Shown in pieces: positions 26,113-39,200 of a stretch of 64,000 nt of DNA (position 1 is the stretch's first letter; each line of letters opens with the position of its first letter). The position numbers and the translations under genes are program-made. Below the pieces are notes generated by a model, which ran no database searches, had not been told where the DNA came from, and saw only the letters and a program-made list of their open reading frames with translations. Source of the DNA: Warburgia ugandensis (taxonomy: Eukaryota > Streptophyta > Magnoliopsida > Canellales > Canellaceae); the NCBI GenBank assembly GCA_035236585.1, contig CP141137.1, forward strand, positions 10,556,327-10,620,326. Direction: 5' to 3'.

Positions 26113-26292
26113 GAAGGGGAGCCTTGGCACAATGGTAAAAGTTGTCGTCATGTGATCTTTAGGTTACGGGTTCAAAGCGTGAAAATAGCCTCTTGCAAAA
26201 ATGCAAGGTAAGGCTGCATACTATAAGCCCTTGTAGTTTGCCCATTCCCGAACCCCTTATAGGCAGGAGCTCCATGTAGTGGGGCTGCCCTT
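26113..26292 (+). mobile_element. Au-like SINE copy 10, full length
   Basis: From gaaggggagccttggcac to ggggctgccctt. Box B is acgggttcaaagcg. No clean TSD. Confidence 0.88.
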
Positions 26293-26565
26293 ACGAAGGC
26301 ACGATTTATGGAAGACTAAACGAAGTCTGCAATCTTCTTTCGACAAAACCCAATTCTCGAAATGGAGTTTCACTATATTTACAATAAAATCCAATTTGGT
26401 AAATAAAGGAAGAAGACAATGAAGAGCATGAAATGGAGCTCTCAACATTTTCTACAAAACCCAGTTTGCTTGAAATGGAGTTCTCACTCTATTTTGAACA
26501 AAACCAGTTTACCAGAGAGAGGAAAAAGAAGATGTATATTTTTTCTGCACTTTTCTTCTTTATAA

Positions 26566-26740
26566 AGATTTAGCGAAACGGTAAAAATTGTCGTCGTGTG
26601 ACCTTGAAGTCACGGGTTCTAGGTGTGAAAACAGCTTCTTACAAAATAGAAGGTAAGATTGCATACTATAGGCCCTTGTAGTTCACCCCTTTTCGGACCC
26701 TACATAAGTGGAATCTTCGTGCATCAAGGATGTCCTTTTT
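26566..26740 (+). mobile_element. Au-like SINE copy 11, 5' end decayed
   Basis: From gatttagcgaaacggtaa to aaggatgtccttttttt. Box B is acgggttctagg. Strongly diverged. Confidence 0.8.
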
Positions 26741-27440
26741 TTCTTTATTGAGATTAAATTTCCACATTAATTATTCATTTGGCTGGTAAAAAAAGTTAAC
26801 AAACCAAGATTTTGCGGCACCTTATTTCAAGACGTGCTTAAGGCGTCTCCGAAAATCATTTCTTCGAACTCATATGCTCACAAAGGTGGGCCGGCTACAA
26901 AAATTGAGTATCTCAATCCTTGATTTTTTTTCCAAAGGTGCTGATTTTTATATGCTATATTTTGGCTTTGAAAATTGAAGATTTCTTAAAATTTTTAAAA
27001 TCCATACTGCATTTGTGAAAATTGACACGAATATATCAAATAAATCTCAAAACTTTCAAGTAATTAGTTAAAGTAAAAAATATTCTTTCTTTATGAATCT
27101 ATTTTTTTTATATCCATACAACTCTATTTATAAATTCAAAATAAGAGCTTAAATTCAGATCCTATCAATGCTTTTTCTCTCTTTGGACTTTGTAAATACG
27201 AAGAATACTAAATTGACCACATTGTGAAGTGTAAGTATATCGACTACATTTTATTAAGCCCACCTTCATATGATTGAAACGGTTCATCTCGTTGCTCCGA
27301 CTATAGTTTTCTTATAGATAAAATAAAATAAAATTATAGCTTAAAAGAAAATGTGTGTTATTTATAACGTTTCTAAAATGTCAATTTCAAGTACAATTTG
27401 TTTTAATGTATTTTAAATAATTATATATTTTTTTATTTAA
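26741..27440. other. Unassigned AT-rich intergenic stretch
   Basis: No gene, repeat family or clear motif recognised. Confidence 0.4.
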
Positions 27441-27585
27441 AGGAGAGCCTTGGTGGAACGGTAAAAGTTGTCGTCTTGTGACTTTGAGATCACGGGTTAA
27501 AGTTGTCGAATTAGCTTCTTATAAAATGCAAGATTAGGCTGTCTACTATATGCCCTGTGGTCTGCCTCTTCCAAACCCTGTCATG
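27441..27585 (+). mobile_element. Au-like SINE copy 12, 3' end missing
   Basis: From aaaggagagccttggtgg to the cttccaaaccctg region; the last 40 bp including gctgccc is absent. The box B region is rearranged (gggttaaagttgtcg). Confidence 0.75.
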
Positions 27586-27939
27586 TACATTTTTTATTAT
27601 TTATAAGACATTTAAATTTAAATTAATGAGATAAACCGGTCGGATTAAACAGTTTCTGCCGGTGCCTGACTACTTTTGGGCCTTGCTTAATTGTCAGTTA
27701 ATTTCGGAAGATTCTTCTCCTTCCCACGTCCCGCGTTAACGGGGGAACACTGCTTCCCTTGCTAGTTCTCGTACTGAAAAAGATGAGGACCTGTCGGCAA
27801 TAAAATTCTCTCCTTTTCATCTTCTCACCTAACGCCATTCCTCCTTCTTTAAAACCCTAACCCTCTCGATTTTCACTACCATTTCCTTCATCTCCCTGTC
27901 CCCCAAACTCCAGAATCCTTGCTCTTCCTTTCGATCACC
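27586..27939 (+). promoter_or_regulatory. Putative promoter and 5' UTR of the MBL gene, with telobox
   Basis: The gap between the last intergenic SINE and the start codon. A telobox-like aaaccctaacc lies at 27852-27862, 79 bases before the ATG, in a C/T-rich leader typical of plant 5' UTRs. A CACGTC element (cccacgtcccg) is near 27725. No confident TATA box. Teloboxes often occur in promoters of housekeeping plant genes; their use here is inference. Confidence 0.5.
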
Positions 27940-28200
27940 ATGACAATTTACAAGCTCGCAGTGATCATCCGAAATTCTTCCAGAGAAGGCGACTTTCTTG
28001 TAGTTAAGGAGACTCCACCACCTAAATTGCCCGAGGAAGAGTATCAAAATTACATAGATTCGGAGCTCTGGGACTTGCCTTCTGCTACTTTGAGTCCATT
28101 GTCAGAAGCATCTCGGTCTGCAATTGTCATTGATGGAGCTGACTCTTGTGCGGAAAAGATAAATTTGCAGTTGTTGGATGTGGATTCGGCTCTTCAACAG
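27940..28200 (+). CDS. Exon 1 of the MBL-fold hydrolase gene
   Basis: Starts at ATG in the context CACCATGA and ends at CAACAG followed by the donor gtaatg. It encodes residues 1-87, from [12 protein letters not shown] to DVDSALQQ, and ends in phase 0. An upstream in-frame TTG at 27919 is not needed. The open frame continues into the intron to 28302 by chance. Confidence 0.92.
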
Positions 28201-30245
28201 GTAATGCTTCTTTTTCGGATTTCAACATTTATACTGGGTTTAGTTGCGTGGGGTTGTGTTCCATTTTTTGATTTGTTAGACAGCTTTGAACGTATGTGGT
28301 AGGTAACTTGGAGTATTAGTGACTGCTTTAACTTCTGTTTTCTATTCATGGAGGTAGAGTTTTGGAAAATTGAAAAATTACAGAAAGCAACTTCATGCTG
28401 TTAACATTGCTTATAATTTAGGTTTCTAGAAAAAAATATTTGGACGAAGTTCAAGACTTAATTGGAGTTTTTGGGAGCCTAAACTGATGGTCTGCACAGA
28501 AGTAGAAGGAATGCGTAGCTAAAATTATATGTGGGGCCAAGTCGTTTCGTAGTTGAAACAATACTTACCAAATTTGTATTCTGGAATGAAGCCGCAAATC
28601 AAATGTTTGGAAATAAAGTGTGATTGGGAAGTCATTTCGCTGCTTTGTTTCGTGTTTGTAACTAGATTTACAAACATAATATGGGAATCTGATGAATTGC
28701 TCATGAAATTCACGTTCAATTCAGTGCTAGAGCTAGTAATTTATCAGGAATTTTTGAAATTTGATCCTGGAAGGGATAAAAAGTTGTGGTTTCTTCCATT
28801 AAGTTTTTACCACTTCAGAGATTTTTGCAACATTGATCCAAATAGCTCATATTCTTGGCCACATTTAAGGTGCACCATGCAGTAAAAGGAGTTTGGTTGC
28901 ATTTTTCATTCTTATTATACTCCATAAAAGGTGCATTTGCTATGGGGCATTTTTTTTTATAGAAGGAGTTCATTTTGAGATCATTGCAGATCCAGGCATC
29001 ATCCAGAACATTGTTGGGTTGAGTGGTTGTGAATGGGTGCCTTGCAGATGACTTCTTGAGTTTCCATTTTGAGTCCCAATTCTTTGATAATTACAACCCA
29101 TAACCAGATTGTAGTCCCCCTGGTAGAAATGCCTTACACAGAGCTACTTCAGCCACTTACCCTTGATATTTCTATCTCAGTGCTTGATCTCTGCAGCATG
29201 CATTATTGGAAAATTTATTTACTTTTTATTTTGTGTAGAGTGAACATTGTATGCAGTTCATGATCTCTCTATGAACTTATGGACAAGGGGAACTGGAGAT
29301 CAGGCCCTGCAAGGGCCTTCCATTAGTTCCTGCTAGGAAGTGGTGGCGGGACATCAAGCCTTTCATAGGTGTTGTTCCAAGTGTTTAAAATGAGAAAGAG
29401 TTACCTGCATTTATTTCTAATTTGATGAAACTATCGAAAATCCATCATTTAGAATTAGACAATCAAATATCTTTCTTTGACCCCAACTCTCTGAGTTCTC
29501 CTCCACAGTTCCATCACTTGCTTATCTGCATGTGGTGTCTAAGCCTTTAGAAGGAAACATTTGGCAACATTACAACTGCTGTATATGCCTTGAGATAGTT
29601 TTGCTCCATCCGTTTAAGATAAAAACAAAAGATTGCTTGGGTTGATTCCTTAGTTCAAAATACTACCTGGACTCCCTCATTTTGAATAAAATGTACAAAG
29701 TGACCTTTTTGTCCCATCAACCCTTTGTTTCCCACTGCAGCTGTCTCTATTAATTCTCCTTCACCAGCTGATCACAATCAAAGCAGTCAGGAACAGAGGC
29801 AACTATCAAAGAGGAGCTACGATATAAGTTTCTGCATAAAGAAAAAGAATATAACCCATTATTAATGAACACATGCACTGTGCCCTTGTTTATTGCTTAC
29901 AAGTCCTTTAAATCCTACAGTAATTTAATAGGAAGGTCCTACTTGAGCATCAAATTATGACCAAAAACTAAGAATTATATACTACAAACCAATCGAAGAT
30001 TTGCATTGATTCTTACTAAAAGAGGACATTGGAAACATAAATGGACAGAAACTAGTTAAATTAAAAGCTGTTCTACCCCAGAAGCCTGAATCATAGGTGA
30101 TACCGACAGTGTGGTCTACGTGGCCAAATCAAAGGCATGATTGACTTTGACCACAGTTTGCCCAGAAATGGCAGTCTAATCTGCCAAAACTGACAGTTAG
30201 TCTTTCGCTCTTCCTGTCAAACTGATGGTAGACTCCCCAAATTTT

Positions 30246-30279
<34 letters not shown>

Positions 30280-33200
30280 AGACCTTATCTCAGTTAGGGG
30301 TTGGCCACATGAATCTTATTCCTCCATTCCCAAAGTTTTTAAATCTTTCCTCACCACTTCTATCCACGTTCTTTTGGGCCTTCCCCTTGCCCTTTTAGAA
30401 CTTTCTACTTGCATCGCCTCACTCCTAACCGGTGCCGTTTTTGGTGTCCTTTGAACATGTCCAAATCATCCAAGTCTAATCTCTCTTATCTTATTACCTA
30501 TTGGTAAAAGGGCAGCCCCGGTGCACGAAGCTCCCGCCTATGCGGGGTCCGGGGAAGGGGCGGGCCACAATGGCCTAAAGTAGGCAGCCTTACCTTGCAT
30601 CTTATTACCTATTGGTGCTACTCCTAAATTTTCTCAAATATTTTCATTCCTAATTCTATCCTTTCTTAGAAGGGGAGCCTTGGCGCAACGGTAAAAGTTG
30701 TCGTCATGTGACCTTGAGGTCACGGGTTCAAGGCGTGGAATCAGCCTCTTGTAAAAATACAAGGTAAGGCTGCCTACTTTAGGCCATTGTGGCCCGCGCC
30801 TTCCCCGGATCCCGCATAGGCGGGAGCTTTGTGCACCGGGGCTGCCCTTTTTGAATTCTATCCTTTCTTATCTTTCCACTCATCCATCTCAGCATCCTCA
30901 TTTTTGTGACGCTCGTCCTATGAGCGTGATGTTCGTTAACTGCCCACACTTTGATCCATAGAGCATGGCCGGCCTTATGGCCATCCTATAGAATTTTCCT
31001 TTTAGTTTGAGTGGCACCCGTCGATCACACAAAACTCCAGATGCACGTCTCCATTTGTTGCAACCTGCTTAAATTCTCTGGGTAACCTCCCTCTCAATCT
31101 CTCCACTCTCAGGAATCATTAACCCTAAGTACCAAAAGTGGTCTTTTACAGGGACTTTTTAGTTATCAATTTTGACTGGTGTTCCTTTCCTACTCCTCTC
31201 CTTGCTAAAATTGCATTCCATATATTCTGTCTTAGTTCGGCTGATTTTAAATCCTTTAGATTTTAATGCTTCTCTCCATAACTCTAGCTTTGTATTTATA
31301 CCCTCCATTGTCTCATCAAGTAGGACTATATCGTCTGCAAATAGTATGCACCAGGGAATTTCCTCGTGCAGATGTTTTGTTAACTCATCCATAACCAACG
31401 TGAAAAGGTATGGGCTCAATGCTGATCCCTGGTGCAATCATACAGTGATAGAAAAATCACTGGTCTTGCCACTAGTGGTCTTAACATTTGTAACTGCTTC
31501 CTCATACATATCTTTACTTATGTCTATATACCCCCACAAAACCCCTTTCTAACCCAACACCCTCCATATTAACTCTCTAAGGACTCTACCATAAGCTTTC
31601 TCTAAGTCGATAAAGACCATGTGGAGGTCTTTCCTCTTCTCCCTATATTTCTCTACTAATTGTCTTAGTAAAAAAATAGCTTCCATGGTAGACCTCCCAG
31701 GCATGAAACCAAACTGATTCTTGGATACACTTGTCTCATGCCATAGCCTCTTCTCAATCACTCTTTCAAAAAGTTTCATAATGTGGCTCATAAGTTTGAT
31801 CCCTCGATAATTAGTACTGCTCTGTATGTCTTATATATTCTTATAAATTGGTACAATAGAGCTTTTTCTCTACTCATCAGGCATTTTCTTTGATTTTATA
31901 ATCTTGTTAAATAACTTGGTCAACCAAACTACCCAGATATCTCCCATATGCTTCCAAACCTCTATTGGTATACCATCAGGCCCCATTGCCATTCTTGATT
32001 TCATCTTTTTCAATACCTCTTTCACTTCAGGTATTCCAATCCTACGTTCATATTTATAATATCTAATGTTATTTAGATTTATAGTATTTTCAATCCCTAT
32101 ATTCTCCGAGCCATTGTCATTTAACAAATTTTGAAAGTACATTTGCCACCTTTGTTTAATCTCATCATCTTTAACTAATATCCTTTGATCATCACTTTTA
32201 ATGCAACTAATATGATCTAAGTCCTTACCATTCTGTTCTCTCACTTTTGCAAGTTTAAACACATCTTTCTCACCTTCTCTTGTTCCTTGTCTCTTATAGA
32301 GCTCATCATATGCCTTAAGTTTAGCCTCACTTACTATCCTCTTAGCAACCTTTTTAGCATTCTTATATTGTTCATAGTTTTCATTATTTCTAGCCTTCTG
32401 CCATGCTTTAAAATACATCCGTTTTTCTTTAATAACTTTTTGCACTATTTCACTCTGCCACCATGTTTCCTTTACTAATTGCCTTTTACCTTTAGATACT
32501 CCTAAGACATCTTTTGCCATTTTCTTAATGGATTCAGCAATATTAATCCACGTGTTTACTTTTGTTTCATGGATACTCCCCAAATTTTATCATCTCCAAA
32601 GTTCAACTTGATTCAATGTCTAATTTGGGAAATATGCTCATCTTTGGAAGACTGTGCATTAACTATGTCTCCTCTTTTTTCTTTTTTTTTCCTGTTATCT
32701 TCATTTGATTTGGTATTTAATTTCTGAATTTCATTTTCATCAATCAGACGGAAACATTCTTGCCTTTGGGCTATCTTCTACTTCGTGCTACATATCTTTC
32801 AAGGAAGTGAAATCACAATATAGGGTTGTAGTTTGCATAGAAGTCCAATAGGGAACTAAGAACAATTAAAGTTAGGAGCAGGCAATGTTGCAGGTGCCAA
32901 TTCTATAAGTTCAGCTGAAACTGTAACAGTGCGATTGAAAAATGAAACGTCTGGTTGTACAGAAGTCCAGTCATAATTTAAGAGAAAAACAGAGTGAGAT
33001 GCCTATTCAAGATTCTTTGCAGAATGGAAAGATATTCCGGTATCTGGCTGTGATCTTCACCTACCCTTCATAAGTACATTGCAGTTACCCAACGGGTTGA
33101 GCCCTTGCTTCCAACCTGCTTGTTTCAAGTCCTTACTGCATTTTTGGTATGGTGTACATGTTTTCTGGTTCTACTATTGTCTGCTCATGATCTTTCTCTT

Positions 33201-36200
33201 AAGATGTCTTATTCTATACTGCTTCTTGCTTTTTAGTTGAAATATTAGGTGTTTCTTTTTTTTAAATGTGTTTGTTGTACTTCAGATATATAGATGTTCA
33301 TACGTGGTTTGAGTCTTATTCTCCATGAGTTACACTGTTGTACTTTCGTCATTCTAGTATATAAATTCAGACTAGAGAACCCATAAAGCCTTCATGGATT
33401 GATAAGAGATCACGCTGTGATCCTTGTTCTCCTTCCATTATTCTCTATGTATTAGTGGTTATCAAGTACTTCTAATTACATGTACTTAATTTGATCCTTG
33501 TGATAATATGCAATTGTATTCTGCTTCTTACTTCTTCTTATGAACCATATTCTTGGTCTTCGTTGATTTGGCAGGTCTTGTCACAAGTGGGTTCCGCAAA
33601 GCTAGTCGTCAAACACTGGGAATTTTGGAAATATGTGGAAGAACCCAACTTTGGCCCTGAGCCATTCGTTCACACGCTGTTCATACTTGGCAGGTTGAAA
33701 CTTGAAGAGGAATCTTTACAAGGTCTGTGAAAAGAGATGCAACTTCTTTTAATCTAAAGCTTTGAGTATTGTAGCTTGCGTTATGTTCAATTGGAAAGGA
33801 AAAAAGCAGTATTATTTTAATGGATGTCACACAATAACTGCTAATATACGATAAAATCATAATACTAGAATGATAAACAAGGAGGGGATAATGAAGAGGA
33901 AGAAGGGAAGAAAAAAAGCACTATTATTATAATGGATATCACATTATAATTGGTAGTTTACTTTCAGATCATAATACTAGAAAGGAACAAGAGAAAAAAG
34001 GAGGGGGGGAATAAAGACGAAGAAGAGAAGAAAGGGAGGAAGAAGAAATCCTTGAGAATGTACACTCTACTTGATGCTGGAGCGTCTCATTCGTTCATTA
34101 GCACACTCAAAAATTATAAAACAAGGAAGGAGGAGACAAAGGGTTGAAGTTTAAGTTTAGTGGAGTCTTGTTATGTTTTTTCTTTAGGGTTTTAGTTGTT
34201 TAGGTTTGTAGACCCTATTTTAAGTGTTCTTCCATGTTTTAGGTTGTCTTTATATAGCGGGCAGGGTTAAATAATTTATTTATTTATTTATTTATTTTCA
34301 CTTTAATGAAGGGTATAGTGGTCTTTTGTAGGAGGCCAACAAAAGTGATGCTCCCAATATGTCTATTAAAGGAATTAGAGCTTTCTTTTATGTAGTTTTG
34401 ATAGATGAATGAGCGAAACTTTCTTCTGCTCTCTTCTTCTTCTACATTTTTTAGATTTTAGTCCATAGAAGTGGATGTTTTCTTCATTCTAGTTGCACTT
34501 TGATCTTGGTTGGACAACAATATCGAAGGTTAATTAGAAGAGGTGTTTTCTGTTAAGAAGCACTTCAAAACCAGCAGGTTTTCTCCTGGAATTTGCTAGA
34601 ATTTTTTTCTTTTAAAACCTAGTTTCAACTTCTTTTACCCATTCCAACATTCCTACCTAACATTCCACTTATTTGTAGAGAGCAGATTTATTAGATTACA
34701 ATAAATGCCACTAATTAGAAGGGGAACCTTGGCGCAACAGTAAAGTTGTCGTCGTGTGGCCTTGATGTTATGGGTTCAAGGCGTGGAAACAGCCTCTTGC
34801 AAAATGCAAGGTAAGGCTGTGTACTCTAGGCCCTTGTGCTCTGCCCCTTCCCCGGACCCCGCATAGGCGGGAGCTTCATGCACCGGGGCTGACCCCCTTA
34901 ATAAATGCCACTAATTAGGTCCTCATGAAAGGGCCAATCACTTTAATAACTTATGAGTTAACTAATTTAAGGTGCAACGAAATGCTTCACCTTCATTTTC
35001 GTGCCTTAACTTCCCACTAGTGGAAGGCCTAATGTTGAGCTCATGCTATTGACGTGGACTTCATAGAGTTAACTCACAAGGACTGAAGTGCCTTTGGACC
35101 TTAAGAGATGGGTTTTCACTTTATAAACATGAAAACAAATTATTTATAACCAGAGAGCAGGTTAGTGCTAGGTTACACAATCAGAAGGTATTAGGCACCA
35201 ATTCCGCTTGATCAAAAGATCTGTTTCTACTAATGATGTATGGCAAGAAATGTGAAAGATTGAAGGAAGCATGCTAGATATAGTAAATCATACAATAGAT
35301 TAGCAAACGAAGATGATTGATCATAAAGTAGAGTATGAATCAAAAGAGAAAAAACACAGTAATCTACAATGGTGTTTTGCCAAAGTTCGTGCATGGATGG
35401 TGACTTGCACATGCGGATTGTGTGGAAAGCTATTGTTTAAAATTTTGACTATCCCTTTAAGACTTATCTTATGAAGTGTAATAGCTGAATGATCCCTTTG
35501 CCTCTGCCTTTAACCAATTGAACCACATGGATCTCTAAGTCGCCCTTTTGGGTTTCAGTTAAGAGATTGGCCTGGAGCTGATACCTTTCTTGAATCATAT
35601 CATGGACATTAGAGATGATTCCCTTTACAAGCTATTGAAGAAATAAGGGAAAAGGGGCTATAAAGCTATACGAAAGCATGGCTGAAAGAAAACCCACAAA
35701 AGACTATAAAGAAAAACAAAAGGAAAAATAAAGAACAACTTGCTTCGAGGAAGATGTTGTAAAAACTTTGTTTAATCACCCTCATGAGCCTTTGATCTGG
35801 ACCTGGACGCTCCCCTACTTCTTTGGACTTGGAAGCTTAAAGAATGGGGACTCTTTTCTTGACATTTTTCTCCTTGGAGTTCTCCTACATCATTTAGATC
35901 TTTCTGATCTCTTTGGCCTTTCACAAAAGTAGCTTCAGCTATAGATAGAAGTTTTTCATAAAATGGCATTTTAGCCAGTCACATGTTGGAGGGACTTTTT
36001 GTTGCATGAGCAGATTTGAATGAATCTGGCAATTTACCATAATCAATGTTGATTGATGGAGATTTTGTGCTTAATTGAAAATTTGGCAAGTTGCTTACAC
36101 TATTGAGTTCTGACATATGCTGGAGAACCCAAGTCTCCAATTTTTCAAAATACTAGGATTGGGCCTTTAGGTTTCTTTTTGTCATGTTCAGCAATATGCC

Positions 36201-39200
36201 AGTAGGAGGTTGATGCTGTTGCCAGTGAAGGGTGGACTAATTAGTGATTAAGGGGTCAGACCAGATAAAGGAACTATTGCTATCTTATTTTCCTATGATG
36301 ACATGCTAACTACCAACTAGTATTTTTATGCTTCTTTTACTTTATATGTTTTATGTAGGTTCAAGCTTGTAACTAAGAGAGTAGTTAGTGTGTGCTAGAA
36401 GTTGTTTGAAGAATATTTATTTGCTTTAGTATGTTTTGTCATTGTATAAATTAGAAGTGTATTCCCTTTAGTCTTCCTTGGGAGTTTGAAAGATCTGTGC
36501 ATTAGCTATGAGTCTTTTATTGTTCTCCTAGTGGTCGTGATTAGGAAGTCCAATGATCTAGATTGCGCCTAGAAGTCTATGTAAGGACTGGTTGTGGGTC
36601 AGAGCAGAGTCTAATCTAGATTTTGAATGTCATCTGGAAAGATTGAGGTTGGGCAAAGCTCATGTTCATCTCTATGGGTCTTTCTCAGCCCTGTTGCTGG
36701 GTTTTCTACTGATTTGCCCCTTCCAATCTTCTTGTATTACTGGGTTGCTATTGTCACAACTCTCTTAGTGTTAAAAGAATGGTTGTTATGTTAGTTTGTA
36801 GCAAAGCAGGCTAAGATCCATGCTGTATTCTTGCATCACATGGCTTCGCATAGAGGACAGTCGCTGCTGTTGCTGCAGGTTCACGAGAGGAAATGAGAGA
36901 ATTGGGGAGGCAAATATAAGCCGTTCCCAATGCTTAGCACAAATGAATCTCAGGTCTATGGTGATAACGACGACAGACCTAGGAGGAAACATTTGAGAAC
37001 GGTCTCATGGTTATGCTTTGTGAAAGGAGCCATCTGTTTGGGATGACAAGAAATAGGGTTCTTTCTGTTGATGTTTAACCGCAAGTGCACAGGTTATTGC
37101 AATATAGCTAATGCAAGTATGGGTCAATCCCATGGAAACTCGACTTAAAAGAGGAGTTTAAATAAAATTTAATTGTAAAAATTAAAAATAAGGAACATAA
37201 CAAAAATAAACTAACAATAAAATAAAAATCCAGATTTATGTCACTGATGCAATTTACAGAAATTCTAATTCCAGAAAGCAAAAAATGAAACTAAATAATC
37301 AATCTTGAATAGCACTGTCCCTGGATTACTGTAAGAATAAAGTAAAACTCAGAGAACCCTAACCTAGATAACAGAAAACAGGATTAGAGGAAAAGATAGA
37401 ATAGGGAAAAGACAAAATGGGGATGAAAATGATATTTTTATTTTTGAACTAAGGGTAAATCTGGATTTTTTTTCCAGATTTCTGGTTTTAAAGAAAAAAA
37501 CAAAAACCCGACGATGGAGGAGGAGCCGGAGGAGAAGAGGGAAAGGGGGAGGAGAAGAGAGGAAAGGAGGGGGAAGGAGAAGGGAGAAAACCCAATTTGG
37601 GTTTTCTTCCTCTAAGCAGTCTGACGACGAGGAAGAAGGCCCACACCTGGGCTGGCTTGTTTGGGTGTCGATCGCCGGTGGTTGGCTAGATGGTGAAGGG
37701 GGAGAAGAAATCCGGTGCAGAGGGAGAGAGAGCCAAAGGTGCTGGGTGGAGCGCGTTGCTGAGGCAGTCTGGTGACGACGACAGTCTGGGCAGATGGAAG
37801 CAGAGAATGATCTGGGTTGGAGCGATGGTGGAACAGAGGTAAGTGAAAAAAAACTATCGTGCGGAGTCGTGCTTGGAGGATGAATAGAGAGAGGGCAGAG
37901 GGAAAAGCAAGAGGAGAATGAGAAGGTGAGAAGAAGGGCTGAGAAGGAGAAGGTCGAATAAGGTGCTGGCAGGGTGGAGCAGATGGCACGAGTGAGAAAA
38001 AGACGACAGAGAGAGATATGGGAGTGAGAGAATAGAGACAGGAGGAGGAGATCAAGAGGGGGTGGTCTGCCTTTGGGCTGTGGACTGGTAGAGGTGACGC
38101 ACGGATAGGAAGAAGAGAAGAGGGAATAGGAGGGAGAGTGAGCGGGTAACAGAGATTGAAAACGAGAAGGGAGAGTGTGGGAAATAGAGAGTGAGAGAGA
38201 GTGAAAAGAGAAGGGCAGATAGGTTGAAGAGAGATGTGGGAAAGAGAGTTGCCGTGGTGGTGAAGAACAGAGATAGAGAGAGCAAGCGGAGAAGAAGAAA
38301 GAGATGGGAAGGGGGGTCTGCCTCCTACGGTTCAGCCTAGGAGTTGAAGAAGAGAGAGAGGTTGGAGAGAAAAGATGGGGAAAGAAGGAGAAGGAGATAG
38401 GGAGAAGAAAAGGAAGGTGGTAGTCTGCCCTGTACGGCCCAGCCAAGGGAGAGACGAGAGGAAGGAATGGAGAGAGAGTAGGAAAGAGGGATAGAAGGAA
38501 AAAATAGGAGAGAGTCTCCCTCCTATGTCCAACACCAAATAGGAAGTCAAGAGAGAGAAAAGAGAGAATCTAGGGGTGATGGGTTTTTTCTCTTCGTATC
38601 ATATCTTCAGTTTCCTTTAAAGTGAAGAGTCCCTTTTACTTTGGAAACTTGTACCATTCCTTTATGCAACATTTCCTTTTGATAAAATCTTTTCCATGAT
38701 TCCCAATTGAGATCAATTATCTGTTAGAAAACTATCCATCCCTCTTTGTGAGTAATCTGGTCCGTCCAATGCTCTTTAGGATAATTCGCACCGTTAACTT
38801 TTAATCTTAGCCATTCATGCCTTTTTTGGTTAATCTACAAAATAAAAGACCAAATTAGAATCATCTGAACGGTACATTAATCATCTAGTAAGCTCTAATA
38901 ATCATCTGATCGTTAATTTTGACAAATTAAGGTTTGGATGGTCAATTGGAGTTAAATTCAAAATCAAGCTAAATTTCACAATTTTGAACTGTTAGATGAT
39001 CTAATTGAATGCTAAATTAGGGTATTTCGACTAAAATTGAACACTTAACACTTTCATTTATGATGTTGTTGATGATTACTCACAAGCCTTCAATGTGTTT
39101 GACTAATGGTCTGAACCGCTGGATGATCTTGATGATAATAATAATCCCATTTATGATGACTCTACGGAGGAAGACTTCTTGACAAAAATGAATGAGGCAT

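Larger units (their letters stand above)
30252..32574 (-). mobile_element. RTE-type LINE copy 3, 5'-truncated, with TSD and two nested SINEs
   Basis: Antisense to the gene. TSD of at least 16 bp (actccccaaattttat, extendable into catc) at 30232-30247 and 32575-32590. Its tail appears as (ATC)n at 30246-30279. The 237-codon open piece at 31870-32583 covers the linker and the start of reverse transcriptase ([32 protein letters not shown]). Later pieces carry [20 protein letters not shown] (31549-31791) and the intact catalytic box [11 protein letters not shown] (31159-31437). Endonuclease is missing; a few stops and a frame change remain. Apart from the SINEs it is among the better kept copies here. 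Confidence 0.93.
28201..33574 (+). other. Intron 1 (5.4 kb)
   Basis: Donor gtaatg, acceptor ggcag. Contents: about 2 kb of unassigned sequence (28.2-30.2 kb), then LINE copy 3 on the minus strand with two nested SINEs (30.25-32.57 kb), then 1 kb of unassigned sequence. Confidence 0.85.

Noticed and set aside
37364-38446. 360-codon open frame on the minus strand, with overlapping frames
   Set aside because: Low-complexity Ser/Pro/Leu/Phe product of the purine-rich tract; no domain and no plausible start context.
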